From NCBI GenBank assembly GCA_023386675.1, contig JAEWJG010000231.1, positions 1 to 5,242 of the forward strand: a stretch of DNA of 5,242 nt. Direction: 5' to 3'. Positions 1 to 5,242 of the stretch are shown piece by piece (position 1 is the first letter of the stretch; each line of letters starts with the position of its first letter). The notes under the pieces were generated by a model. The model saw only the letters and a list, made by a program, of their open reading frames with translations, made no database searches and had not been told where the DNA came from. Made by a program: the position numbers and the translations under genes. Source of the DNA: Actinomycetes bacterium (GTDB taxonomy: Bacteria; Actinomycetota; Actinomycetes; Actinomycetales; Microbacteriaceae).

Positions 1-633
1 CGCCCCGAGCGCGACCGGCGCGTCGTCATCGTGATCGACACGGCCCGCACCTCCGCCGCACGCGTCGCCGACGAGCCGCGGATCGACACGGCGTTCGAGT
101 CAGCGCTGCTCCTCGCCGCCCTGGCCACCCGCGCGGGCGACCGGGTGGACCTGATCGCGTACGACCGGGTGGTCCGCGGCCGGGTGCAGGGCGCCTCCGG
201 CCCCGAGCTGCTGTCGCGGATGGTGGATGCGATGGCCGGGATCGAACCGTCCCTGATCGAGATGGACTGGTCTGCGGTGCCGTCGCAGATCGCCCAGGTC
301 ACCTCGCAGCGATCGCTCGTCGTGCTGCTCACCTCGATCGAGTCGCCTGGCGGCTCCCGCGGGCTGCTCTCCGCGCTGCCGCAGCTGACGGCGAAGCACC
401 TGGTGGTCGTGGCGAGCGTGACGGACCCGGACACGCTGGCTGCGACGCGGCAGCGGCCCGACCGGGATGCGGTGTACCGCGCTGCGGCCGCCGAGCGGTC
501 ACTGCTCGACGTCAGCCGCGGCGCGGCGGCGGTCCGCCGGCTCGGCGGGGATGTCGTGACCGGGGCGCCCGCGGAGCTGCCGCCCGCGCTCGCGGACCGG
601 TATCTGGCGCTGAAGGCGGCCGGGCGGCTCTGA
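1..633 (+). CDS. DUF58 domain-containing protein, C-terminal part (5' end outside window)
   Basis: The frame is open from the first base of the window and gives 210 residues before TGA, so this is the 3' part of a longer gene. A GTG at 31 lies inside the conserved core and is not the real start. The segment RPERDRRVVIVIDTARTS at residues 1-18 is the typical von Willebrand A-like strand and metal-site loop of DUF58 proteins. The MIDAS-type loop reads D13-T-A15-R-T17, a degenerate version of DxSxS, so metal binding is uncertain. It is followed by an ALLLAALATRAGDRVDLIAYD helix-strand block, as in actinobacterial DUF58 proteins. These proteins are usually encoded next to MoxR AAA+ ATPases, and a moxR gene just upstream is predicted but not visible. 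Family members commonly have N-terminal membrane segments, which would be in the missing part. A role in envelope or chaperone-like complex assembly is inferred from family context only. Confidence 0.88.
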   Translation, partial: RPERDRRVVIVIDTARTSAARVADEPRIDTAFESALLLAALATRAGDRVDLIAYDRVVRGRVQGASGPELLSRMVDAMAGIEPSLIEMDWSAVPSQIAQVTSQRSLVVLLTSIESPGGSRGLLSALPQLTAKHLVVVASVTDPDTLAATRQRPDRDAVYRAAAAERSLLDVSRGAAAVRRLGGDVVTGAPAELPPALADRYLALKAAGRL

Positions 634-639
634 GTGGGA

Positions 640-654
640 CCGGCCGTCAGCCGG
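640..654. other. Short GC hairpin at the DUF58/SpoIIM convergent junction
   Basis: CCGGC (640-644) and GCCGG (650-654) form a possible 5-bp stem around a 5-nt loop, CGTCA. The loop contains the SpoIIM-like stop codon (TCA on the + strand at 647-649), and the stem begins 6 bp after the DUF58 stop. There is no T-tract on either side, so it does not look like a standard intrinsic terminator. It could still mark transcript ends for both convergent genes, or be chance in such GC-rich DNA. Confidence 0.2.
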
Positions 655-1642
655 CGACGATGCGGCGCGTCCCTGCCTCGTACTCGGTGAGGTCGCCCGT
701 CTCGCCCGCGCGCACGGCGCGGCGCCCGAGCACCAGCATGTAGGCGAGGAACGCGGCAAGAGCCAGCGCACCGATGCCGATCTTCGCCCAAACGGGCAAC
801 CCCGACGGCGTCACGAATCCCTCGATCAGGCCGGAGACGAACAACGAGATCGCACAGCCGACGGCGACCGTGAACAGTGCACGGCCGTCCTCGGCGAGCG
901 CCTGCCCGCGGGTGCGCGCGCCGGGCGCGATCCACGCCCAGAAGACGCGGAGTCCGGCCGCGGCGGCGACGAAGACGCTGGTCAGCTCGAGCAGACCGTG
1001 CGGGACGATGTACGAGAAGAGGATGTCGCCGCGGCCGTACGCGAACATGACGCCGGCCGCGGTGCCGACGCCGACCGCGTTCTGGATGAGCACGTACGGC
1101 ACATAGAGGCCGGTGATGCCGAACGCGATGCACTGGGCCGCGATCCAGGCGTTGTTCGTCCACACCTGCCCCGCGAACGAGGCGGCCGGGTTGTGCGAGT
1201 AGTAGTCGATGAAGTCGTGCTCGACGTAGCGCCGCAGGTTCGCGTCGTCGCCCAGGTTGCGGAGGACGTCCGGGTTGCCGGTGATCCACAGCGCGTACAG
1301 CGTCGCGATGACGGCCGTGGCGACCGCGACCGCGAGCACGATCCAGCGGAGCCGGTAGAGCGCGGCGGGGAGCTGCAGCACGAAGAAGCGCGGCAGCTGC
1401 GCGAACAGGTTGGCGCCGGCGCCGGTGAATCGGAGCCGCGCGTTCGACAGCGCCAGCGAGAGGCGGTCGCCTGCGGCGGTCGCGCCGGCGTTGGTCTGGA
1501 TGGCCGACAGGTCCGCGGCGCCGGACTGGTAGAGGTCGATCAGCCGGTCGGCCTCCGCCCCCTCGAGGCGTCGCTTCGCGGCCAGCCGGGAGAGCTCCTC
1601 CCAGTCGGCGCTGCGCGCGGCGGTGTAGGCGTCGAGGTCCAT
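647..1642 (-). CDS. SpoIIM-family (stage II sporulation protein M-like) integral membrane protein
   Basis: This 331-residue protein resembles the actinobacterial SpoIIM/DUF95 family. It has a soluble N-terminal region of about 95 residues (MDLDAYTAARSADWEELSRL at the start, then R/K-rich helices). Hydrophobic segments follow at roughly 100-121, 161-185, 188-202, 217-238, 255-275 and 284-305. The IVPHGLLELTSVF block at 212-224, with an HGxxE-type motif in a membrane segment, is a family hallmark. In Bacillus, SpoIIM works with SpoIID and SpoIIP in engulfment. Actinobacterial homologues occur in non-sporulating species, so the name reflects homology and not a sporulation role. The gene is convergent with DUF58 (13 bp between stops) and divergent from the RDD gene (8 bp between starts), a recurring neighbourhood suggesting a shared envelope function. 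No Shine-Dalgarno precedes the ATG. A TATCAT hexamer 8 nt upstream would fit a leaderless transcript. Family assignment is firm; function is unknown. Confidence 0.9.
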   Translation of the reverse strand: MDLDAYTAARSADWEELSRLAAKRRLEGAEADRLIDLYQSGAADLSAIQTNAGATAAGDRLSLALSNARLRFTGAGANLFAQLPRFFVLQLPAALYRLRWIVLAVAVATAVIATLYALWITGNPDVLRNLGDDANLRRYVEHDFIDYYSHNPAASFAGQVWTNNAWIAAQCIAFGITGLYVPYVLIQNAVGVGTAAGVMFAYGRGDILFSYIVPHGLLELTSVFVAAAAGLRVFWAWIAPGARTRGQALAEDGRALFTVAVGCAISLFVSGLIEGFVTPSGLPVWAKIGIGALALAAFLAYMLVLGRRAVRAGETGDLTEYEAGTRRIVAG

Positions 1643-1665
1643 CTGCTTAGATGATATCTATGATG
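1643..1665. promoter_or_regulatory. AT-rich divergent start region with possible leaderless promoters
   Basis: Only 8 bp separate the SpoIIM-like ATG (reading left from 1642) from the first possible RDD ATG (1651). This patch is distinctly AT-rich against its surroundings. It contains an inverted repeat, TAGAT (1648-1652), GAT, ATCTA (1656-1660). On the - strand, TATCAT (1656-1651) fits the TANNNT -10 pattern of actinobacteria and ends 8 nt before the SpoIIM-like ATG, as expected for a leaderless gene. On the + strand, GATGAT (1650-1655) ends 7 nt before the ATG at 1663. TATGAT (1659-1664) also matches TANNNT, but overlaps the start codons. No -35 TTGAC-like element is seen at the expected distance. 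The call is inference from pattern and spacing. Confidence 0.4.
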
Positions 1666-2499
1666 CAGGCGGGGCCGGGAAGCGCGTCGCCGGACGACCG
1701 CGAGCTGGTCACCGGCGAAGCCGTCGCCCTGGATGTGAAGCCCGCCAGCTACATCCTGCGCGCGGCCGGCTGCATCATCGACTGGCTCGTGTACATGCTC
1801 GTCATGTTCGGCTGCATCCTGCTGCTGGCGGCGACCGGCGGAGACCTGGATGCGGCGCTCGCGCGTGCGCTCATCGTCCTCATCCTGGTGTTCGGGATGG
1901 TCGTGCTGCCGACCACGGTCGAGCTCGTGTCGCGCGGGCGCTCGCTCGGGAAGCTCGCGGTCGGAGCGCGGATCGTGCGCGACGACGGGGGCGCCATCGG
2001 CTTCCGCCACTCCTTCATCCGCGCGCTCGTCGGCGTGCTCGAGATCTTCATGACCGTCGGGGCCATCGCCGCGCTCACCGGCCTGCTCAACACCCGCTCG
2101 AAGCGGCTCGGCGACCTGCTCGCGGGCACGTACAGCCAGCTCGTGCGCGTCCCGCAGCCGACGCCCCTTCCGCTCTACCTCGCACCCCACCTGACGGCCT
2201 GGGCCGCGACGGCGGACGTCGCGCGGCTCCCGGACCGGCTCGCGCGCCGCATCGCGCAGTTCATCCGTCAGGCGCCGGACCTCACCCCGGCCGCGCGGAT
2301 GGGCCTGAGCACCGAGCTGGCCCGCGAGGCGGCGCCCTACGTGTCCCCGGTGCCGCCGGTCGACGCCGAGACGTTCCTCGTCGCCGTCGCGGTGCTGCGC
2401 CGGCAGCGGGACGCCCGCGCGCTCGCGCTGGAGCAGCAGCGCCTGGAGCGGCTCGAACCCGTGCTCCGCGCGTTGCCGCACGGCTTCCCCGAGCGCTGA
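1651..2499 (+). CDS. RDD-family membrane protein with C-terminal cytoplasmic extension
   Basis: The frame encodes up to 282 residues. RDD-domain features are visible: SYILRAAGCIID (33-44, the conserved R37 and D44), hydrophobic segments at about 45-62, 73-92 and 124-145, then SRGRSLGKLAVGARIV (94-109) with the family's typical GxSxGK-type block, and KRLGDLLAGT (151-160). The last 110 or so residues are soluble, with R/A/L-rich helices; this tail is long compared with minimal RDD proteins. RDD proteins are poorly characterised membrane proteins, and transport roles have been proposed for some. The start is uncertain: ATGs lie at 1651, 1660 and 1663, none with a well-spaced Shine-Dalgarno (a GAGG at 1634-1637 is too far). 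The codons after 1651 (ATA, TCT) are atypical for this GC-rich gene, which favours 1660 or 1663. The gene is divergent from the SpoIIM-like gene and 34 bp upstream of the cyclase gene on the same strand. Confidence 0.87.
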   Translation: MISMMQAGPGSASPDDRELVTGEAVALDVKPASYILRAAGCIIDWLVYMLVMFGCILLLAATGGDLDAALARALIVLILVFGMVVLPTTVELVSRGRSLGKLAVGARIVRDDGGAIGFRHSFIRALVGVLEIFMTVGAIAALTGLLNTRSKRLGDLLAGTYSQLVRVPQPTPLPLYLAPHLTAWAATADVARLPDRLARRIAQFIRQAPDLTPAARMGLSTELAREAAPYVSPVPPVDAETFLVAVAVLRRQRDARALALEQQRLERLEPVLRALPHGFPER

Positions 2500-2523
2500 T
2501 CCGACCGCAGAACGCCCCGAACG

Positions 2524-2529
2524 AAGGAG
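2524..2529 (+). promoter_or_regulatory. Ribosome binding site of the cyclase-family gene
   Basis: AAGGAG ends 4 nt before the ATG at 2534. It is a strong Shine-Dalgarno and supports that start. It lies in the 34-bp gap after the RDD stop, so the gene can be translated independently even if it is co-transcribed with the RDD gene. Confidence 0.8.
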
Positions 2530-2533
2530 CACC

Positions 2534-3211
2534 ATGACCGCACGCCGCATCGTCGACCTCAGCCACCCGATCCGCGCCGGCCTGGTCACCTATCCCGGGC
2601 TCCCCGCCCCCGTGATCACGCCGCACCTGACCCGGGAGGCGTCGCGCGACGTCTACGCGCCGGGCACGGAGTTCGCGATGGACGTGATCACGATGATCGG
2701 CAACACCGGCACGTACCTCGACAGCCCGTTCCACCGCTACTCGGACGGACGTGACCTCGCCGGGCTCGACCTGGCGACGCTGGTCGGCTTGGCGGCCGAG
2801 GTGGTCGACTGGAGCGACGGCGTGCGCGACGCCCGCGGCATCCCCGCCTCCGCACTCGCGGGCGTCGGCGAGGCGGGCGGAGCGGTGCTGCTGCGCACGG
2901 GATGGGATGCGCACTTCGGCACGCCCGCATACGCGACGGGCGCGCCGTTCCTCACCGAGGAGGGGGCGCAGGCGCTGGTGGACGCGGGGGTCGGACTGGT
3001 GGGCATCGACTCGCTCAACATCGACGACACCGAGAGCGGCGGTACGCGCCCGGCCCACAGCCTCCTGCTCGCGGCGGGCATCCACGTCGTCGAACATCTG
3101 ACGCGGCTCGAGCAGCTGCCGGCGCGCGGCGCGCGGTTCACCGCCGCTCCCCCGGCGATCGAGGGATTCGGCACCTTCCCGGTGCGCGCGTTCGCAGAGC
3201 TTCCGGACTGA
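2534..3211 (+). CDS. Putative cyclase / kynurenine formamidase-like metal-dependent hydrolase with altered metal motif
   Basis: This 225-residue cytosolic protein (no signal peptide or membrane segment seen) belongs to the cyclase family that includes kynurenine formamidase KynB. It opens with RRIVDLSHPIRAGLVTYPG (4-22), the usual first strand and turn. The family signature HxGTHxDxxxH appears as N57-T-G59-T60-Y61-L-D63-S-P-F-H67, so the first two histidines are replaced by Asn and Tyr while Asp63 and His67 remain. Downstream, VGIDS (156-160), H175 in PAHSLLLAAGI and E187 in VVEHL match the later ligand positions, with the H-E spacing of 12 known from KynB. The length is normal and the fold appears intact. 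The substrate is unknown: formamide or other amide/ester hydrolysis is possible, but the altered site makes kynurenine formamidase activity doubtful, and no tryptophan-catabolism gene is in view. It follows the RDD gene and ends one base from the convergent acetyltransferase gene. Confidence 0.87.
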   Translation: MTARRIVDLSHPIRAGLVTYPGLPAPVITPHLTREASRDVYAPGTEFAMDVITMIGNTGTYLDSPFHRYSDGRDLAGLDLATLVGLAAEVVDWSDGVRDARGIPASALAGVGEAGGAVLLRTGWDAHFGTPAYATGAPFLTEEGAQALVDAGVGLVGIDSLNIDDTESGGTRPAHSLLLAAGIHVVEHLTRLEQLPARGARFTAAPPAIEGFGTFPVRAFAELPD

Positions 3212-3218
3212 CTCAGTC
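3206..3218. repeat. 13-bp palindrome spanning two convergent stop codons
   Basis: GACTGA-C-TCAGTC is symmetric around base 3212. Its inner arms are exactly the two stop codons: TGA of the cyclase gene (3209-3211) and TGA of the acetyltransferase gene (TCA at 3213-3215 on the + strand). It could form a small hairpin in either transcript, but it has no T-tract and the stem is short. Part of the symmetry follows simply from two TGA stops meeting head-on. Confidence 0.35.
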
Positions 3219-3764
3219 GTGCAGGATGCGCTGGAACAGCACGTGATCCTGCCAGCGTCCCGCGATCTGCAGGTAGTTCGGCGCGACCCCGATGCGCTCG
3301 AAGCCGGCGCGGGTGAGCACCGACTGCGAGGCGTGGTTCGCGAGCAGCGTCGCGGCCTGGAGGCGGTGCAGACCGTACTGGTCGCGCGCGGCCTCGATGA
3401 GCGCGGCCAGAGCGGCCGACGCCAGCCCGCGGCCGGTGTGGTCGCGGTCGAGCCAGTAGCCGACGGTCGCCGACTGGAACGCGCCGCGGACGATCCCGCT
3501 GAGCGTCATCCCTCCCGCGACCTCCTGACCGTCGACGAGCACGAGCGGCAGCGACGCATCCATCTCGCGCAGCGCGAGCAGCTCCCGCGTCTGCGACAGC
3601 TGACCGGCCTCGGTGAAGAAGTCCTCGGTGCGGGTGGGGTCCCACGGCGCGAGGTGCCCGCGGTTGCGCTGGTAGGCGGCGGCGAGCGCCCCGGCGGCCT
3701 GTTCCTTCCGCACCCGGAGGATCAGGCCGCCGGGCAGCTCCCGGTCGGCGAAGTCGAGGACCAT
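3213..3764 (-). CDS. GNAT-family N-acetyltransferase (RimJ/RimL type)
   Basis: The 183-residue protein has the GNAT layout of the RimJ/RimL (Acetyltransf_3) subgroup. AAAYQRNRGHLAPWDP (28-43) is a typical N-terminal substrate-side block. VGYWLDRDHTGRGLASAAL (101-119) carries the acetyl-CoA-binding motif A (G111-R112-G113-L-A115). Then come helix ALIEAARDQYGLHRLQA, ANHASQSVLTRAGFERIG (132-149; Asn and Ser in the usual CoA/active-site loop) and a C-terminal QDHVLFQRIL strand. The family transfers acetyl from acetyl-CoA to protein N-termini or small-molecule amines; the substrate here cannot be told from sequence. The ATG at 3764-3762 overlaps the ahcY TGA by one base (TGATG) and has no clear Shine-Dalgarno, which indicates translation by re-initiation after ahcY. 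The frame stays open far upstream, but only because it is a shadow of ahcY. The stop lies one base from the cyclase stop. Confidence 0.88.
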   Translation of the reverse strand: MVLDFADRELPGGLILRVRKEQAAGALAAAYQRNRGHLAPWDPTRTEDFFTEAGQLSQTRELLALREMDASLPLVLVDGQEVAGGMTLSGIVRGAFQSATVGYWLDRDHTGRGLASAALAALIEAARDQYGLHRLQAATLLANHASQSVLTRAGFERIGVAPNYLQIAGRWQDHVLFQRILHD

Positions 3765-5227
3765 CAGTAGCGGTAGTGGTCGACCTTGTAGGGGCCGTCG
3801 ACCGGCACGCCGATGTAGGCGGCCTGCTCGTCGGTCAGCGTGGTCAGCTCGACGCCGAGGGCGTCGAGGTGCAGCCGCGCGACCTTCTCGTCGAGGTGCT
3901 TCGGCAGCACGTAGACGCCGACCGGGTAGTTCTCGGTCGAGACGTACAGCTCCAGCTGGGCGAGCACCTGGTTGGTGAACGAGTTGCTCATGACGAAGCT
4001 CGGGTGGCCGGTGGCGTTGCCCAGGTTCATCAGGCGGCCCTCCGACAGCACCAGGATGCTGCGGCCGGTGGGCAGGCGCCACTCGTGCACCTGCGGCTTG
4101 ATCTCGACCTTCTCCGCGCCCTCGAGCGCCTCCAGCGACGCCATGTCGATCTCGTTGTCGAAGTGGCCGACGTTGGCGACGATCGCGAGGTGCTTGAGCC
4201 CGAGCAGGTGGTCGAGCGTCACCACGTTGAGGTTGCCCGTGCCGGTGATGAGGATGTCGACCTGGTCGATCACCGACTCCAGCCGCGCGACCTGGTAGCC
4301 GTCCATCGCGGCCTGCAGCGCGTTGATCGGGTCGACCTCGCTGACGATGACCCGCGCGCCCTGGCCGCGCAGCGCCTCCGCCGCGCCCTTGCCGACGTCG
4401 CCGTAGCCCGCGACGAATGCGACCTTGCCGCCGATCAGCACGTCGGTGGCGCGGTTGAGGCCGTCGGGCAGCGAGTGGCGGATGCCGTACTTGTTGTCGA
4501 ACTTGCTCTTGGTCACCGAGTCGTTGACGTTGATCGCCGGGAAGAGCAGCTCGCCGGCCTTGGCCAGCTCGTACAGGCGGTGGACACCGGTGGTCGTCTC
4601 CTCGGTGACGCCCAGGATGTCGCCGGAGATGCGCGTCCAGCGGTCCTTCGAGTCGGCGAGGGAGGCGCGGAGCGCGGCGAGGATGACGCGGTACTCGTGG
4701 CTGTCTCCGGGGGCGTCGTCCGGCACGGCGCCGGCGAGCTCGAACTCGCGGCCCTTGTGGACGAGGAGGGTCGCGTCGCCGCCGTCGTCGAGGATCAGGT
4801 TCGGGCCGAGGTAGTCGGCGCCGTCGGCGGCCGCCTCCGCGGACCAGTCGAAGATCTGCTGGGTGCACCACCAGTACTCCTCGAGCGTCTCGCCCTTCCA
4901 CGCGAACACCGGGACGCCGGCGGGCGCCTCAGGGGTGCCGGTCGGGCCGACGGCGATCGCCGCGGCGGCCTCGTCCTGGGTGGAGAAGATGTTGCAGCTG
5001 GCCAACCGCACGCGCGCGCCGAGCGCGACCAGCGTCTCGATGAGCACGGCCGTCTGCACGGTCATGTGCAGGGACCCGGCGATGCGGGCGCCGGCGAGCG
5101 GCTGGCTGTCGGTGTACTCGGCCCGGATGGCCATCAGGCCCGGCATCTCCTGCTCCGCGAGCTCGATCTGCTTGCGGCCGAGGGGTGCCAGGGAGAGGTC
5201 GGCGACCTTGTAGTCGGTGAACGTCAT
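3764..5227 (-). CDS. ahcY: Adenosylhomocysteinase (S-adenosyl-L-homocysteine hydrolase)
   Basis: This 487-residue cytosolic enzyme reversibly splits S-adenosylhomocysteine into adenosine and homocysteine with bound NAD+, removing the product inhibitor of SAM-dependent methyltransferases. All landmarks are visible: HMTVQTAVLIETL with H54, SCNIFSTQDEAAAAI (77-91), LDDGGD (146-151), EETTTGVHRL (209-218), NVNDSVTKSKFDNKYG (233-248; K240, D244, N245), the NAD-binding GYGDVGKG (274-281), GHFDNEID (354-361), LGNATGHPSFVMSNSF (402-417) and the C-terminal KVDHYRY. The stretch at about 150-200 corresponds to the extra segment of about 40 residues in many bacterial and plant enzymes, and the length fits that class. 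The ATG at 5227 is supported by a Shine-Dalgarno 6 nt upstream. The gene is complete and overlaps the acetyltransferase start by one base. Its promoter lies beyond the right edge, so a riboswitch upstream cannot be assessed. Confidence 0.98.
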   Translation of the reverse strand: MTFTDYKVADLSLAPLGRKQIELAEQEMPGLMAIRAEYTDSQPLAGARIAGSLHMTVQTAVLIETLVALGARVRLASCNIFSTQDEAAAAIAVGPTGTPEAPAGVPVFAWKGETLEEYWWCTQQIFDWSAEAAADGADYLGPNLILDDGGDATLLVHKGREFELAGAVPDDAPGDSHEYRVILAALRASLADSKDRWTRISGDILGVTEETTTGVHRLYELAKAGELLFPAINVNDSVTKSKFDNKYGIRHSLPDGLNRATDVLIGGKVAFVAGYGDVGKGAAEALRGQGARVIVSEVDPINALQAAMDGYQVARLESVIDQVDILITGTGNLNVVTLDHLLGLKHLAIVANVGHFDNEIDMASLEALEGAEKVEIKPQVHEWRLPTGRSILVLSEGRLMNLGNATGHPSFVMSNSFTNQVLAQLELYVSTENYPVGVYVLPKHLDEKVARLHLDALGVELTTLTDEQAAYIGVPVDGPYKVDHYRY

Positions 5228-5233
5228 GGTGAT

Positions 5234-5238
5234 CTCCA
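5234..5238 (-). promoter_or_regulatory. Ribosome binding site of ahcY
   Basis: On the - strand TGGAG (GGAG core at 5237-5234) sits 6 nt before the ATG at 5227. It fixes the ahcY start at the right edge of the window. Confidence 0.75.
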
Positions 5239-5242
5239 GTGC

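Noticed and set aside
31..633. GTG at 31 as the start of a complete 200-residue gene.
   Set aside because: The frame is open to base 1, and the residues before it (RPERDRRVVI) belong to the conserved DUF58 core, so the true start is upstream of the window.
640..654. Intrinsic bidirectional terminator between the DUF58 and SpoIIM-like genes.
   Set aside because: The stem is only 5 bp and has no T-tract on either side. It is kept only as a low-confidence hairpin.
998..1654. A 218-codon open frame on the + strand opposite the SpoIIM-like gene.
   Set aside because: The translation is Arg/Val/Gly/Asp-rich with no recognisable motif, and the - strand holds a convincing SpoIIM-family protein.
1540..2589. 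A 349-codon open frame on the - strand covering most of the RDD gene.
   Set aside because: Its translation is low-complexity and rich in Arg, Glu, Asp and His, typical of antisense frames in GC-rich DNA. The + strand frame has clear RDD motifs and membrane segments.
2737..3645. A 302-codon - strand frame spanning the cyclase and acetyltransferase genes.
   Set aside because: It crosses two well-supported genes in wrong frames, has low-complexity composition and shows no ribosome binding site.
3765..4901. The acetyltransferase frame stays open for another 379 codons upstream, suggesting a 562-residue fusion protein.
   Set aside because: The extra part is an extremely Arg/Gly/Pro/Ala-rich translation with no domain, lying over ahcY in another frame. 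It is a GC-bias shadow. The GNAT domain begins properly at the ATG at 3764.
5228..5242. A SAH or SAM riboswitch upstream of ahcY.
   Set aside because: Only 15 bases upstream of the ATG are in the window, enough for the ribosome binding site but not for any riboswitch fold to be judged.
1..5242. A new defence, toxin-antitoxin or mobile system hidden in the window.
   Set aside because: All coding capacity is taken by six recognisable housekeeping or envelope-type genes. There is no integrase, transposase, direct-repeat array, composition break or orphan gene to support such a system.

Overview
This is a dense, very GC-rich stretch with strong G/C bias at third codon positions. It carries six genes on both strands and no intergenic gap longer than 34 bp. 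Base composition, the protein variants and the gene order (DUF58, SpoIIM-like and RDD genes together) suggest a non-sporulating high-GC actinobacterium. A Microbacteriaceae member of the Leifsonia type is my best guess, from remembered family resemblance rather than a search.

Left part (1-2499), envelope cluster: the 3' part of a DUF58 gene runs off the left edge on the + strand. It is convergent, with a 13-bp gap, to a SpoIIM-like multi-pass membrane protein on the - strand. That gene starts only 8 bp from a divergent RDD-family membrane protein on the + strand. The two divergent starts share a short AT-rich island with a small inverted repeat and no convincing ribosome binding site, so both genes may be leaderless or nearly so. 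MoxR ATPase/DUF58/SpoIIM/RDD neighbourhoods are widespread in Actinobacteria. M. tuberculosis has, as I recall it, the same strand pattern at Rv3692-Rv3695. Their precise function is not established.

Middle (2534-3211): a putative cyclase/kynurenine-formamidase-like metal hydrolase follows the RDD gene on the same strand, behind a good Shine-Dalgarno. Its metal motif lacks two of the usual histidines, while the other expected ligands are in register.

Right part (3213-5227, - strand): ahcY (S-adenosylhomocysteine hydrolase, methyl-cycle recycling) is complete and overlaps the start of a RimJ/RimL-type GNAT acetyltransferase gene by one base (TGATG). The two probably form a translationally coupled unit. 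The acetyltransferase gene ends one base from the stop of the cyclase gene, inside a small palindrome.

I see no tRNA, rRNA, CRISPR array, insertion sequence, prophage gene or recognisable new defence system. The window looks like ordinary chromosomal core or near-core sequence. The points worth a second look are the altered cyclase metal motif, the compact divergent start junction, and the ahcY-acetyltransferase coupling.
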